The translations under genes and the position numbers were made by a program. The notes beneath the pieces are model-generated. The model was given only the letters and a program-made list of their open reading frames with translations. It was not told the origin of the DNA and did not search any database. Below are positions 38,706-48,568 of a DNA stretch of 64,000 bases, one piece after another. Origin of the DNA: Clostridium tetanomorphum. GTDB lineage: Bacteria; Bacillota; Clostridia; Clostridiales; Clostridiaceae. The DNA lies in contig NZ_JAGGKA010000001.1 of NCBI RefSeq assembly GCF_017873215.1, positions 186,001-250,000 on the forward strand, written 5' to 3'. Every line of letters starts with the position of its first letter. The first letter of the stretch is position 1.

Positions 38706-40475
38706 TTGATATCAGAGGATGTCATACAAAGAGTTAAAGAATTAAATAATATTGTCGATGTAGTTTCTGAAACTGTTAGACTTAAAAGAGCAGGTAGATA
38801 TTACACAGGATTATGTCCATTTCATCATGAAAAAACTCCCTCTTTTACTGTAACTCCAGATAAGCAAATATATAAGTGTTTTGGCTGCGGAGAAGCTGGA
38901 AATGTGATAAGTTTTGTAATGAAAACAAAAAACTTGTCATTTTTAGATGCAGTACAAATGTTAGCAGATAGAGTTAATATAGATATAAAATATAAAGATA
39001 ATTTTAATCCAGCTATAGAGAAAAATGAAAAATTATATAAAATAAATGTAGAATCAGCTAGATATTTTTTTTCAAATTTAAAGAAAAATAAAGTTGCAAT
39101 GAATTATTTAATTTCTAGAGATATTACAGTTAAAACAATAAATAAATTTGGACTTGGATATGCAGTAGATAGTTGGGATGGACTCTTAAAATTTTTAAGA
39201 TCTAAGGGCTATTCAGAGCTAGATATGTTATCAGCGGGTCTTATTATAAAAAGTAAAAAGGGTTCTTACTATGATAGATTTAGAAATAGAATTATTTTTC
39301 CTGTTTTTAATTATAAAGGAAAAGTTATAGGATTTGGAGGAAGGGTATTAGACAATTCTAAACCTAAATACTTAAATTCTCCAGAAACTAACGTTTTTAA
39401 AAAGGGAACAAATTTATATGGTCTAAATTTTGCTATTAAAAATAACACTAATAGAACATTTATAATAGTAGAAGGATATATGGATTGCATATCTTTACAT
39501 CAGCATGGAATAAGCTCAACAGTTGCCTCATTAGGTACAGCACTTACGGCTAATCAAGCAAAATTATTAAAAAGATACGCAGATAAAGTTATAATAGCCT
39601 ATGATTCAGATTTAGCAGGAGAAAAAGCAACATTAAGAGGACTACATATATTAAAGGAAGAAGGATTTGATGTAAGAGTTCTTACTATACCAGAAGGGAA
39701 AGATCCAGATGAATTTATAAAAATCCATAGTAAAGAAGAATTTATTCAATTGATGGAAACTTCAGCTGGATTAATTGATTATAGAATAGAAAAAGCATCA
39801 AAAGGAATAAATTTAAAAAAACCTGAAAATGTAGTTAAGTATGCTGAAGTAGCTTTGGATATAATAAAAGACTTAAAACCAGTAGAAAAGGATATTTATA
39901 TAAGGAAAATAGCAGATAAAACTGGAATTAAAAATCAAGCTTTATATGATCTTATGAATAATAAATTACAAAGAGATGCAAATATTGGTGAAAATATGAA
40001 TATTGATAATATTTTTGGAAATAAATTATATGTAGAACCAATATATTTAAAAGCAGAAAGAGAATTATTAAAACTTATTATAAAAAATAAATCAGCTCAA
40101 AGTTATGGGTTGAAAGTTTTAAATGAAGATATTTTTATTTCTAAAGAAGCAAAACAGATTTTTAGTTTAATCTTGGAAAATTTAGAAGCAGAAGAAGATG
40201 AAATAGGAACATTAATAGAAATTAAATTTGGAGATGCAGATACTATAAGGGAATGGGTGAATATAGTTCAAATAAAATTAATAGGGGAAAATTGTGATTG
40301 TAAAATTTTAATAGATGATTGTATAAAAGAAATTAAAAAATATAAGTTGGAGGAGACCAGAAAAGAAATTATGAATAAAATTAAAAAGTATGAATCTGAA
40401 GGAAAAATTAATGAATCACTAAAATTAGCCCAGGAGCTTATGAATATTCAAAGACAGTTAGGTGGGATGCAGTAA
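38706..40475 (+). CDS. dnaG: DNA primase
   Basis: Makes RNA primers for replication. The 589-residue protein has the CHC2 zinc finger (C-P-F-H then C-F-G-C-G, about 38-65), the Toprim core with V-E-G-Y-M-D (about 258-263) and D-S-D (about 301-303), and a C-terminal DnaB-binding region. It starts at TTG 38706, 9 bases after AGGTGG. Its stop overlaps an ATG in the sigA frame (TAATG). Confidence 0.97.
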   Translation: MISEDVIQRVKELNNIVDVVSETVRLKRAGRYYTGLCPFHHEKTPSFTVTPDKQIYKCFGCGEAGNVISFVMKTKNLSFLDAVQMLADRVNIDIKYKDNFNPAIEKNEKLYKINVESARYFFSNLKKNKVAMNYLISRDITVKTINKFGLGYAVDSWDGLLKFLRSKGYSELDMLSAGLIIKSKKGSYYDRFRNRIIFPVFNYKGKVIGFGGRVLDNSKPKYLNSPETNVFKKGTNLYGLNFAIKNNTNRTFIIVEGYMDCISLHQHGISSTVASLGTALTANQAKLLKRYADKVIIAYDSDLAGEKATLRGLHILKEEGFDVRVLTIPEGKDPDEFIKIHSKEEFIQLMETSAGLIDYRIEKASKGINLKKPENVVKYAEVALDIIKDLKPVEKDIYIRKIADKTGIKNQALYDLMNNKLQRDANIGENMNIDNIFGNKLYVEPIYLKAERELLKLIIKNKSAQSYGLKVLNEDIFISKEAKQIFSLILENLEAEEDEIGTLIEIKFGDADTIREWVNIVQIKLIGENCDCKILIDDCIKEIKKYKLEETRKEIMNKIKKYESEGKINESLKLAQELMNIQRQLGGMQ

Positions 40476-40495
40476 TGGCGGAAGGAGGCAATAAT

Positions 40496-41560
40496 ATGAA
40501 GGATAAAGGCGCAAAAATGCAACTAGTAAAAAAACTTATTGAAAAGGGCAAAAAAAATGGAACGCTTACATATAAAGAAATAATGGATGAATTAGATGAA
40601 ATTGATTTAAGCCCTGAGCAAATAGAAAAAATATATGAAGTGCTTGAATCTATGGGAATAGATGTTATAGGTGACATGCAAGATACAGATGTGCAGGAAG
40701 AAGAGTTAGATCTATCAGTACCAGAAGGAATTGCTATAGATGATCCAGTAAGAATGTATTTAAAAGAAATAGGTAAAGTTCCATTGTTATCATCTGAAGA
40801 AGAAATTCAGTTGGCTCAGAGAATAGAGGATGGGGATCAAGTAGCTAAGAAGAAGCTGGCAGAAGCAAATTTGAGATTGGTTGTAAGTATAGCTAAAAGA
40901 TATGTTGGAAGAGGAATGCTATTCTTAGATTTAATTCAGGAAGGTAATTTAGGACTTATAAAGGCTGTAGAAAAATTTGATTATAGAAAAGGGTATAAGT
41001 TTAGCACATATGCAACATGGTGGATTAGGCAGGCAATAACTAGAGCTATAGCAGATCAAGCTAGAACAATTAGAATACCTGTTCATATGGTAGAGACTAT
41101 AAATAAATTAATAAGAGTATCAAGACAACTTTTACAAGAACTTGGAAGAGAGCCTTTGCCAGAGGAAGTAGCAAAACATATGGAAATGCCAGTAGATAAA
41201 GTAAGGGAAATAATGAAGATTGCTCAAGAGCCAGTATCCCTTGAAACACCTATTGGAGAAGAAGAAGATAGTCATTTAGGAGACTTTATACCAGATGATG
41301 ATGCACCAGCTCCAGCAGAAGCGGCAGCTTTTACTATGCTAAAAGAACAGCTTATAAATGTATTAGATACTTTAACTCCAAGAGAAGAAAAAGTATTAAG
41401 ATTAAGATTTGGTTTAGACGATGGAAGAGCAAGAACATTAGAAGAAGTAGGAAAAGAATTTAATGTAACAAGAGAAAGAATAAGACAGATAGAGGCTAAA
41501 GCTCTTAGAAAATTAAGGCATCCAAGTAGAAGTAAAAAGTTAAAAGATTATTTAGATTAA
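40496..41560 (+). CDS. sigA: RNA polymerase primary sigma factor SigA (RpoD)
   Basis: The housekeeping sigma factor. The 354-residue form has region 1.1, region 1.2 from [10 protein letters not shown], region 2 with [15 protein letters not shown], and region 4.2 with [15 protein letters not shown] 40496 has AAGGAGG 7 bases upstream. An alternative ATG at 40475, coupled to the dnaG stop and also preceded by GGTGGG, would add seven residues. A terminator follows. Confidence 0.97.
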   Translation: MKDKGAKMQLVKKLIEKGKKNGTLTYKEIMDELDEIDLSPEQIEKIYEVLESMGIDVIGDMQDTDVQEEELDLSVPEGIAIDDPVRMYLKEIGKVPLLSSEEEIQLAQRIEDGDQVAKKKLAEANLRLVVSIAKRYVGRGMLFLDLIQEGNLGLIKAVEKFDYRKGYKFSTYATWWIRQAITRAIADQARTIRIPVHMVETINKLIRVSRQLLQELGREPLPEEVAKHMEMPVDKVREIMKIAQEPVSLETPIGEEEDSHLGDFIPDDDAPAPAEAAAFTMLKEQLINVLDTLTPREEKVLRLRFGLDDGRARTLEEVGKEFNVTRERIRQIEAKALRKLRHPSRSKKLKDYLD

Positions 41561-41561
41561 T

Positions 41562-41586
41562 ATAAAGCACCTTTTGGTGCTTTATT
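41562..41586 (+). terminator. Terminator after sigA
   Basis: 10-bp stem (41562-41571 with 41576-41585) and TTTT loop, just after the stop codon. Confidence 0.8.
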
Positions 41587-41638
41587 CTATAAGATTATAA
41601 GCCATATATACCTATAAAGTATATTGGAAGGTGATTAT

Positions 41639-42523
41639 ATGAAAAAATTTCAATCTATAAAAGGAGAGGGATTGCCCTATATAATAGGAGAAACTATATT
41701 ATATAATTTATTTATAATTTTGATGGTTTTAGTAGTGAACTCTTATGAACTTTCAAATGTATTTAAGATATCTTTAATTATTATAAATATATATGAATTC
41801 CATTATATATTTATGTACTCTTCTCTAGAATATAATGTGTATGAAGAATATATTGAAATAAGTAGTATATTTGGCTTAAAAAAGGACAAAATATTCTTTA
41901 AAGATATAAAGGGATATTTTAGAATTAGTGGAGAGATTAAAGGAGTTAAACTATATGGCTATGGAAAAGATAATTTTGCTTTAGGAAAATCAATTATAGA
42001 TAAAGTAGGAACAGCTAAAATGTATGTAACATCTAATGAAAATATAGTATATCTTAAAGTTGAAGATATAAGTTATGGATTATCTCCAAAAGAAGTTGAG
42101 GAGTTTGAAAGTATACTAATTAAAAAAGGAATAATATCATGTAATTGGGATTATTCTATAAATAAAAATATAAATTTATATAAGGATAAAAAATTTATAA
42201 TTCCATTTATTATTGTAACTATAATAATAATAATATTAACTTTACATCCTTTTATATTGTACTTATATAACAAGTTACCCGAGAAAATGCCATTAAGTTT
42301 TGATGCTAATTTCCATGTAGTAAAAACAGGAACAGGAAAAGAATTTGCATTTAAACAAATGGCTTATGGAGTATTAAATATGGCTATTCTATTCTGTATG
42401 CACTATGCTTCTTATTTTTATGCTAAATATGATAAAAAGTCTGCTTATAAATTTATTTATATATCTTTAGGATCATCTCTTTTATTTTTAATAATACAAA
42501 TTAGAATATTAATAACTTTTTAA
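41639..42523 (+). CDS. Membrane protein with PH-like and DUF1648-like regions
   Basis: A 294-residue membrane protein, not firmly assigned. Two N-terminal helices (about 13-60) are followed by a soluble PH-like domain (about 65-165), a helix (about 184-206), a loop with L-P-E-K-M-P-L-S-F-D-A-N that resembles DUF1648, and two final helices. Possible relatives are YdbT- or SdpI-type membrane proteins. The start is ATG 41639, 6 bases after GGAAGGTG, not the in-frame TTG at 41624. It lies between the sigA terminator and trmK. Confidence 0.65.
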   Translation: MKKFQSIKGEGLPYIIGETILYNLFIILMVLVVNSYELSNVFKISLIIINIYEFHYIFMYSSLEYNVYEEYIEISSIFGLKKDKIFFKDIKGYFRISGEIKGVKLYGYGKDNFALGKSIIDKVGTAKMYVTSNENIVYLKVEDISYGLSPKEVEEFESILIKKGIISCNWDYSINKNINLYKDKKFIIPFIIVTIIIIILTLHPFILYLYNKLPEKMPLSFDANFHVVKTGTGKEFAFKQMAYGVLNMAILFCMHYASYFYAKYDKKSAYKFIYISLGSSLLFLIIQIRILITF

Positions 42524-42547
42524 TTAATTTTAGAATGGAGACAAGGC

Positions 42548-43237
42548 ATGGATATAAGTTTAAGATTAAAAACTATTGCAGATATGGTAAATAAGTGTCA
42601 ATGCTGTGCAGATATAGGAACAGATCATGGTTATTTACCTATTTATCTTGTTAAAAACGGAATTTTGAATAAAGTCATAGCTTCTGATATAAATAAAGGA
42701 CCTATTGAAAAGGCTAAAAAAAACATTAAAGCAGAAGGATTAAATGAATTTATAGAGTGTAGAATTGGTGGAGGACTCACTACTATAAAACCTGGTGAAG
42801 TAAATTTGGCTATAATAGCAGGTATGGGAGGAAACTTAATAAGGGATATTATAGAAGAGAGCAATAATATATTTAAAAGCTTAGATTACATTATAGCTCA
42901 ACCTGTACAGAATCCTGAAGTATTAAGAGAACATATTTATAACAAAGGATATTCTATATTAGAAGAAAATTTATGTATAGATGATAATAAATTTTATGAG
43001 ATCATAAAAATAAAGTATAATAATACACATGAAGAAATAGATCCTATATTTTATGAAGTAAGTAAATATTTATTTAACAAAAAACATCCTTTAATAAAAG
43101 GTTTTATTTTAAAAAAGATAGACAAGTATAAAAAAATATTTTATTCTATAAGTGACAGTACTGAATTAGCAGATGCAAGAAAGAAAGAATTGGAAAATAA
43201 AATTCACAGATTGGAGGAGTTATTAATATGTCTTTAA
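42548..43237 (+). CDS. trmK: tRNA (adenine22-N1)-methyltransferase TrmK
   Basis: Methylates A22 of tRNA with SAM. The 229-residue protein has the SAM motif A-D-I-G-T-D-H-G-Y-L-P (about 21-31) and the conserved A-G-M-G-G segment and A-Q-P-V-Q-N. It overlaps the next gene by ten bases. The sigA-trmK-Nif3 order is standard in Firmicutes. Confidence 0.92.
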   Translation: MDISLRLKTIADMVNKCQCCADIGTDHGYLPIYLVKNGILNKVIASDINKGPIEKAKKNIKAEGLNEFIECRIGGGLTTIKPGEVNLAIIAGMGGNLIRDIIEESNNIFKSLDYIIAQPVQNPEVLREHIYNKGYSILEENLCIDDNKFYEIIKIKYNNTHEEIDPIFYEVSKYLFNKKHPLIKGFILKKIDKYKKIFYSISDSTELADARKKELENKIHRLEELLICL

Positions 43238-44040
43238 AAGTAAAAGATATAACTAAAATATTAGAAGAATATGCTCCTTTAAGATTAAAAGAAAGCTATG
43301 ATAATGTAGGCCTTATGATAGGAGATCCTAATTGTGAGATTACATCTATTTTAATAGCATTAGATTGCACAATGAAAGTAATTAACGAAGCATATAAAAA
43401 TGGATGCAATTTTATATTAACTCATCATCCTTTACTATTTAAGAAACCAAGCAGTATAACAACAGAAAGTTTACAGGGAAAAAAAATCATAGAAATAATA
43501 AAAAATAATATAAATCTTTATTCAAGTCATACTAATTTAGATTCAACTAAAGATGGAATAAATGATTTAGTTATGAAATTATTAAATTTGAATAACTATG
43601 AAATTATAGAAGTAAATAGAGAAAATTTTCAATATGGTGAAGCAGGAATAGGAAGAATTGCCATTTTAGATAGCAATATTACTCTTGCAGAACTATGTGA
43701 AAAAGTCAAAGAAACCTTTGAAGTATCTTCATTAAGATATTCAGGAGATGATAGTCAAATTATTAAGAAAGTAGCAGTAATAAATGGCAGTGGTAATGAT
43801 TTTCTTATGAAAGCAAAATCTTTAGGGGCGGACTGTATTATTACAGGGGATACTACCTATCATTATGTTAGTGACTTACAGGAAGAAGGAATTAGTATTA
43901 TAGATCCAGGGCATTTTGAAACAGAATGGCCGGCTATGAAGGTTGTAGCAAAATGGCTAGAAAATAGAATAAAATCTATGGGATACAGCAATGATATAAT
44001 AATATCTAAAGATACTGTTTCCCCTTATAAGTATAAATAG
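43228..44040 (+). CDS. Nif3-like dinuclear metal centre protein (YqfO family)
   Basis: A 270-residue NIF3 family protein; relatives form hexamers with a two-metal site and are reported to have GTP cyclohydrolase I-type activity in some species. Metal-ligand segments are visible: L-T-H-H-P-L-L-F (about 64-71), S-S-H-T-N-L-D-S, and near the C-terminus D-P-G-H-F-E-T-E. TTGGAGGAG lies before the ATG inside trmK. Confidence 0.9.
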   Translation: MSLKVKDITKILEEYAPLRLKESYDNVGLMIGDPNCEITSILIALDCTMKVINEAYKNGCNFILTHHPLLFKKPSSITTESLQGKKIIEIIKNNINLYSSHTNLDSTKDGINDLVMKLLNLNNYEIIEVNRENFQYGEAGIGRIAILDSNITLAELCEKVKETFEVSSLRYSGDDSQIIKKVAVINGSGNDFLMKAKSLGADCIITGDTTYHYVSDLQEEGISIIDPGHFETEWPAMKVVAKWLENRIKSMGYSNDIIISKDTVSPYKYK

Positions 44041-44072
44041 AAATAGGCATATTTGTCTGTTTCTATTTTTAT
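44035..44072 (+). terminator. Terminator after the Nif3-like gene
   Basis: A 15-position stem (44035-44049 with 44054-44068, two G-U pairs), then TT and A/T-rich tail. Confidence 0.7.
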
Positions 44073-44228
44073 TTACTTTTTATTCTATATATAACAATGA
44101 TATATTTATATTTTTTAAATGTAATATAAGTATTGATAGACGAATAAAGAAGTTATTTTAAGCAAACTTCATTTTAAAATTAAGAACCATTTGGGTATAT
44201 ATATAATTAGAATTAGGAGGAATAACTT

Positions 44229-44951
44229 ATGAAAAATGTAGAATTATTATTAAAATTACAGGAAAGCTATAATAAAATGGATGAAAGTTATAAAATATTC
44301 AATGATAAGTCCTATATAAGATTGTTAAGTAGTATGAAGAAAGAATTTGATAAATTAAAAATTGATTATATGCGTAATAAAAATCAGTTAGAAGATACAA
44401 ATAGAAGATACAATTTAATAAATAAAGATATGGAATCTATAAAAAATGAAATTAAAGAAGGGGAATATAAGCTATATAATGAATGTGGTAGTGATTTAAA
44501 GATGATAAATACTTTAGAAAAAGAATTAGAAAATAAAAATAACAAATTAAAAGATATGGAGAAAGAAAGCCTTAATTTATTAGAAAAAGAAGAAGAACTA
44601 GAAAAAAGAGAAAAAGAATTAAAAACAGTATTAACTAAAATTAAAAATGAATTTAATGACTATAAAAGAAAAATGAACAATATAATGGAAGAAGCAAAAA
44701 AAGAATTTGAAATTTATAAAGAGGAAATAGAGAAGATAAGAAATGAAATTTCACCAGATATACTAGAAGAATTTGATTATATAAAAACTCAGAAAAAGAT
44801 TGCAGTATCAGCATTAGAAAAGGACGTATGTACTGGATGTAAAGTTAAAGTATCTTCAATGACATTAAGCGGACTTAAAAGGGGAGAAGATATAGTTCAT
44901 TGTGATAATTGCGGTAGAATACTTTGTTTAATAAGTAAAAAAAATGAATAA
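44229..44951 (+). CDS. Coiled-coil protein with C-terminal C4 zinc ribbon
   Basis: A 240-residue protein. About 170 residues of Lys/Glu-rich coiled coil precede a zinc ribbon with C-T-G-C (about 200-203) and C-D-N-C. This is the C4-type zinc ribbon family found after Nif3 genes in many bacteria; its function is not known, though nucleic-acid binding is plausible. The start follows TTAGGAGGAA. rnpB begins about 70 bases downstream. Confidence 0.85.
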   Translation: MKNVELLLKLQESYNKMDESYKIFNDKSYIRLLSSMKKEFDKLKIDYMRNKNQLEDTNRRYNLINKDMESIKNEIKEGEYKLYNECGSDLKMINTLEKELENKNNKLKDMEKESLNLLEKEEELEKREKELKTVLTKIKNEFNDYKRKMNNIMEEAKKEFEIYKEEIEKIRNEISPDILEEFDYIKTQKKIAVSALEKDVCTGCKVKVSSMTLSGLKRGEDIVHCDNCGRILCLISKKNE

Positions 44952-44989
44952 TAACCAAAATGAAATTAATATTAAACCATAAAAATTAT

Positions 44990-45018
44990 TTGCAATTTAT
45001 ATTATAATATGTTATTAT
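44990..45018 (+). promoter_or_regulatory. Promoter for rnpB
   Basis: TTGCAA (44990-44995), 17 bases, TATTAT (45013-45018). The predicted start is at about 45024, just before helix P1. Confidence 0.65.
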
Positions 45019-45020
45019 AA

Positions 45021-45381
45021 GTTCTGCGAGTAAGCCAGACAGTCGCTGCTGCTTTATGCAGGAGAGGAAAGTCGGAGCTCCATAGGGCAGGGTGCTGGGT
45101 AACCCCCAGTCAGGGTGACCTGAAGGAAAGTGCAACAGAGATATACCGCCTAAGTTTAACTTAGGTAAGGGTGGAAAGGCGAGGTAAGAGCTCACCAGCG
45201 TAATGGCGACTTTACGGCTATGTAAACCCCACCTGGAGCAAGATCGAATAGGGGAGTAGGAAGATTAACTTCCAGGGACGGCCCGTCCTGCTCCCGGGTA
45301 GTATCGCTTGAGCTTATTGGTAACAATAGGCCTAGATAGATGACTGTTTAATACAGAACTCCGCTTATAGGTTTAGTCGCA
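45021..45381 (+). ncRNA. rnpB: RNase P RNA (type A)
   Basis: Catalytic RNA that matures tRNA 5' ends. Conserved blocks are seen in order: GAGGAAAGTCGGAGCTCCATAG region of CR-I, the CAGGGTG strand, the GGTAAGGGTGGAAAGGCG helices, the CGGCCCGTC-type region, AGATAGATGACTG, and the end with CAGAACTCCGCTTATAGG. The P1 helix forms between GCGAGTAAGCC (45026) and GGTTTAGTCGC (ending 45380). The overall architecture is the type A found in Clostridium, not the Bacillus type B. Ends are estimated within a few bases. Confidence 0.95.
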
Positions 45382-45387
45382 TATTAA

Positions 45388-45419
45388 AATACTGCCTTGA
45401 AGGTAGTGTTTTTGTTTTT
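45388..45419 (+). terminator. Terminator after rnpB
   Basis: Seven-bp stem (45391-45397 with 45401-45407) with a TGA loop and a following T-rich run. Confidence 0.75.
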
Positions 45420-45442
45420 GGATAAATTTTTAATTGTAAAAT

Positions 45443-45506
45443 TTTTAATAAAAAATAATAGATAAGGAACCTTTGCTTTAATGGCGAAAGGTTCCTTATC
45501 TATTAT
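45443..45506 (-). terminator. Terminator of the TIGR04076 gene
   Basis: Perfect 20-bp stem (45455-45474 with 45487-45506) and 12-base loop. Read on the minus strand it is followed by a T-run (complement of the A-run at 45450-45455), so it ends the minus-strand gene. Confidence 0.75.
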
Positions 45507-45531
45507 CTATAATTTAATCTTTTTCGTGAAA

Positions 45532-45849
45532 TTAGTCGATTATTCTTTCTAACTTATAGATAACTGGATGAAGACCATCATTACAGCAACGAATTGCAAC
45601 TCCATCTTGCTTTACATAAGGGTTGTTTCCTCCTGAAGCTAAAACAGAAACAGTATCAGCTATACCTTTCCAAGCTCCATTACAAAAACCTTCAGGTTGA
45701 GTAGCATTTTTTGATATGAATTCATCTCCCTCTTCACTTTTTGAACAGACAATAGGAATATCGCTTTTAGCATATTCTTTATGAATGCTATCTACTTGAG
45801 TTTTTTTAAGAACTGTGATTTTTACATCATAATTTTTGATATTTTCCAT
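45532..45849 (-). CDS. TIGR04076 family protein
   Basis: A 105-residue protein matching the pattern of the TIGR04076 family: N-terminal V-K-I-T-V strand, a central G-D-E-F segment, P-E-G-F-C-N-G-A-W-K, and a C-terminal R-C-C-N-D-G-L-H-P-V-I-Y. Six cysteines or so suggest a metal or redox site. The function is unknown. It is transcribed alone, with a GGGGGTAATAG site before the ATG. Confidence 0.8.
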   Translation of the reverse strand: MENIKNYDVKITVLKKTQVDSIHKEYAKSDIPIVCSKSEEGDEFISKNATQPEGFCNGAWKGIADTVSVLASGGNNPYVKQDGVAIRCCNDGLHPVIYKLERIID

Positions 45850-45996
45850 ACTATTACCCCCAAAATAAATAATATAGTGTTCAATATATATAATAACTCA
45901 AATATTTATATGAAACAAATTATTTTATGTTATAATTTTACTTAGAAAGAAAAATAAATAATATTTAATTCATATATGTAAAATTGAGGTGATCGT

Positions 45997-46794
45997 ATGG
46001 AATTAGTAAATGATCCTATAATTACTATAAAGGATTTAAAAATGAGTTTTGGAGATAAAAATGTATTAAAAGGTATAGATTTGGAGGTATATAAAGGGCA
46101 AATAATAGGATATATAGGACCTAACGGAGCGGGAAAGAGTACCACAGTAAAAATTATGTTAGGGCTTATTGAAGGATATACTGGGGATATTAATATATTT
46201 GGAAAATCTATAAAAGATGGAGAAATAGAATATAAAAGAAGGATAGGGTATGTTCCAGAAACTGCAGATATATATGATAATCTTACTGCTAAGGAATATT
46301 TAATTTTTATAGGAGAATTGTATGGATTGGATTATAATGATGTAGATAATAAGGCGAAAAATCTTATGAGGATGTTTGGAATAGAACAAGTCTATGATTC
46401 TAAAATTTCTTCTTATTCAAAAGGAATGAAACAAAAGATTTTAATAATATCAAGTTTGATACATGATCCAGACATATTATTTTTAGATGAACCTTTAAGT
46501 GGATTAGATGCAAATAGTGTAATGGTAGTGAAAGAAATTTTAGCCGAATTAGCAAGTCAGGGTAAAACTATATTTTATTCATCTCATATAATGGATGTTG
46601 TAGAGAAAATAAGTAATAGAATTGTTTTGCTAAGTGATGGAAAAATAGTAGCAGATGGGAGCTTTGATGATTTAAAATATCAATGTAAAGAGGGTTCATT
46701 AGAGCAGATATTTAACCAATTGACAGGATTTAATAAATATAAAGATGTAGCAGAAGAATTTGTATCTATAGTGCAAGGTAGGAAATTAATATGA
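45997..46794 (+). CDS. ABC transporter ATP-binding protein
   Basis: A 265-residue ABC ATPase with Walker A G-P-N-G-A-G-K-S-T (about 45-53), signature S-Y-S-K-G-M-K-Q-K (about 139-147), Walker B L-F-L-D-E-P, and H-loop S-S-H. It pairs with the membrane protein that begins at 46791 in an ATGA overlap. GAGGTGAT precedes its ATG. The substrate is unknown; the arrangement resembles an ABC-2 exporter. Confidence 0.93.
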   Translation: MELVNDPIITIKDLKMSFGDKNVLKGIDLEVYKGQIIGYIGPNGAGKSTTVKIMLGLIEGYTGDINIFGKSIKDGEIEYKRRIGYVPETADIYDNLTAKEYLIFIGELYGLDYNDVDNKAKNLMRMFGIEQVYDSKISSYSKGMKQKILIISSLIHDPDILFLDEPLSGLDANSVMVVKEILAELASQGKTIFYSSHIMDVVEKISNRIVLLSDGKIVADGSFDDLKYQCKEGSLEQIFNQLTGFNKYKDVAEEFVSIVQGRKLI

Positions 46795-48443
46795 AAGAGT
46801 TTAAAGTATTAAGAATTATAGATAAATTTAAATGGATTTTTGAGAAATTTGGTGTAGATTATAAAATAATGAGAAAAATTCTTCAGCTTAAACTTACTAT
46901 GGATGGAAGAAGAGTTCCAACTATAATGAATAATTCACAAAAAAAGAAGGAAAATGATGATAATAAATTTTTTAAATCTTTGTGGATGTATGTATTGTTT
47001 GGACTAATTTTAGTGACTTTAGTAATATCAAATAATAATATAATGTTTCAAATGAGCATATTTTTTGGAATATTAATGTTTATGCTTATTACAACTTTTA
47101 TTTCTGATTTTTCATCTGTATTATTAGACATTAGAGATAGAAATATTATGTTTACTAAACCTGTAAATAGCAAAACCGTTAATGCAGCTAAATTTACTCA
47201 TATATTAATTTATATGTTTTATATAACTATTTCATTAACGGGAATTGCACTTATAGTATCAACTAGACATGGAATTAAGTTTTTTATAGTTTTATTATGT
47301 GAAATAATTTTAGTAGATATGTTTATGGTAGCACTTACAGCTTTGTTATATGCTATAATATTAAAATTTTTTGATGGAGAAAAATTAAAGGATATAATAA
47401 ACTATGTTCAGATAACTTTAACATTAACTATAACTATAGGATATCAGTTCATAGGAAGATTATTTAATATTATTGATGTAAATGCAATTTTTACGCCTAA
47501 GTGGTGGCAATATTTAATATGGCCTATATGGTTTGCTGCACCTTTAGAGATGGTGTTAAATAATAATTTTAGCAACTATATTATAGCATTATCAGTATTT
47601 GCTATTATTATTCCTTGTGTAGCTATATTAATTTATATAAAGCTTGTTCCAAGCTTTGAAAGAAACTTACAAAAATTAAATGACAGCTCAGCTGCAAATA
47701 AAAAGAGAAATTTTGGAGAAATACTAAGTAAAGTTGTTTGCTTCACTAATGAAGAAAGAACATTTTTTAAATTTGCTTACAATATGATAAAAAATGAAAG
47801 ACAATTTAAATTAAAAGTATATCCATCATTGGGCTTTGCTATTGTTTTTCCATTTATATTTATGTTTAATACTCTTTCAAAGACTCAATCTTTTAGTGAA
47901 TGGTTAAATTATATGCCTTCAACAAAGTATTATTTTAATATATATTTTTCTGTTTTAAGTTTACCTACTGTGGTTATGATGATGAAATATTCAGAAAGAT
48001 ATAAGGGGGCATGGATTTATAGAGTAATGCCTCTTAAAAACTTAGCACCAGTTTTTAAAGGAGTATTAAAAGCTTTATTATTTAAATTAATAATTCCAAT
48101 ATATTCATTTATATCACTTGTATTCTTATTCATATTTGGAATTAAGATTTTTCCACATTTAATTATAGGATTCTTAAACATGATGATATTTACAATTATG
48201 TGTTTTAGACTTATGAACAAAGAGCTTCCATTTTCTCAGAGTTTCCAAGTTACGCAAAGCAGTGAAGGATTATTAATCATACCTCTGATGTTTGTATTGG
48301 CGGCTTTAGGAGGAATACATTTTGCTATTACATCAGTTAATTTTAATATTGGCATATATGTATATATGATAGTTATGTTAATAGCTGCTGTGATATATTG
48401 GATAAAGGCACTTGATATTCCGTATAACAAAATTATGAAATAG
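46791..48443 (+). CDS. ABC exporter membrane subunit
   Basis: A 550-residue polytopic protein with about twelve hydrophobic helices and no ATPase motifs, resembling the putative ABC exporter (ABC_export) family. The first 60 residues are soluble. It overlaps the ATPase gene by four bases, so the two are coupled and likely form one transporter. The substrate cannot be read from sequence. A long terminator follows. Confidence 0.85.
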   Translation: MKEFKVLRIIDKFKWIFEKFGVDYKIMRKILQLKLTMDGRRVPTIMNNSQKKKENDDNKFFKSLWMYVLFGLILVTLVISNNNIMFQMSIFFGILMFMLITTFISDFSSVLLDIRDRNIMFTKPVNSKTVNAAKFTHILIYMFYITISLTGIALIVSTRHGIKFFIVLLCEIILVDMFMVALTALLYAIILKFFDGEKLKDIINYVQITLTLTITIGYQFIGRLFNIIDVNAIFTPKWWQYLIWPIWFAAPLEMVLNNNFSNYIIALSVFAIIIPCVAILIYIKLVPSFERNLQKLNDSSAANKKRNFGEILSKVVCFTNEERTFFKFAYNMIKNERQFKLKVYPSLGFAIVFPFIFMFNTLSKTQSFSEWLNYMPSTKYYFNIYFSVLSLPTVVMMMKYSERYKGAWIYRVMPLKNLAPVFKGVLKALLFKLIIPIYSFISLVFLFIFGIKIFPHLIIGFLNMMIFTIMCFRLMNKELPFSQSFQVTQSSEGLLIIPLMFVLAALGGIHFAITSVNFNIGIYVYMIVMLIAAVIYWIKALDIPYNKIMK

Positions 48444-48448
48444 TATAT

Positions 48449-48504
48449 ATAATAAATACAGTTGTTATAAGTTTATCCTTAATTATAACAACTGTATTTA
48501 TTAT
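48449..48504. terminator. Terminator between the ABC exporter and the chemoreceptor gene
   Basis: Perfect 22-bp stem (48449-48470 with 48483-48504), 12-base loop. It could serve both convergent genes. Confidence 0.75.
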
Positions 48505-48568
48505 AGTAACTCATTGACGTACATATAAAACTTAGTTTTAAAGTACTGAAATATATGAGAAATAATAT

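Noticed and set aside
44986-45195. 69-codon minus-strand open frame over rnpB
   Set aside because: The region is a structural RNA with all conserved blocks; the frame is chance.
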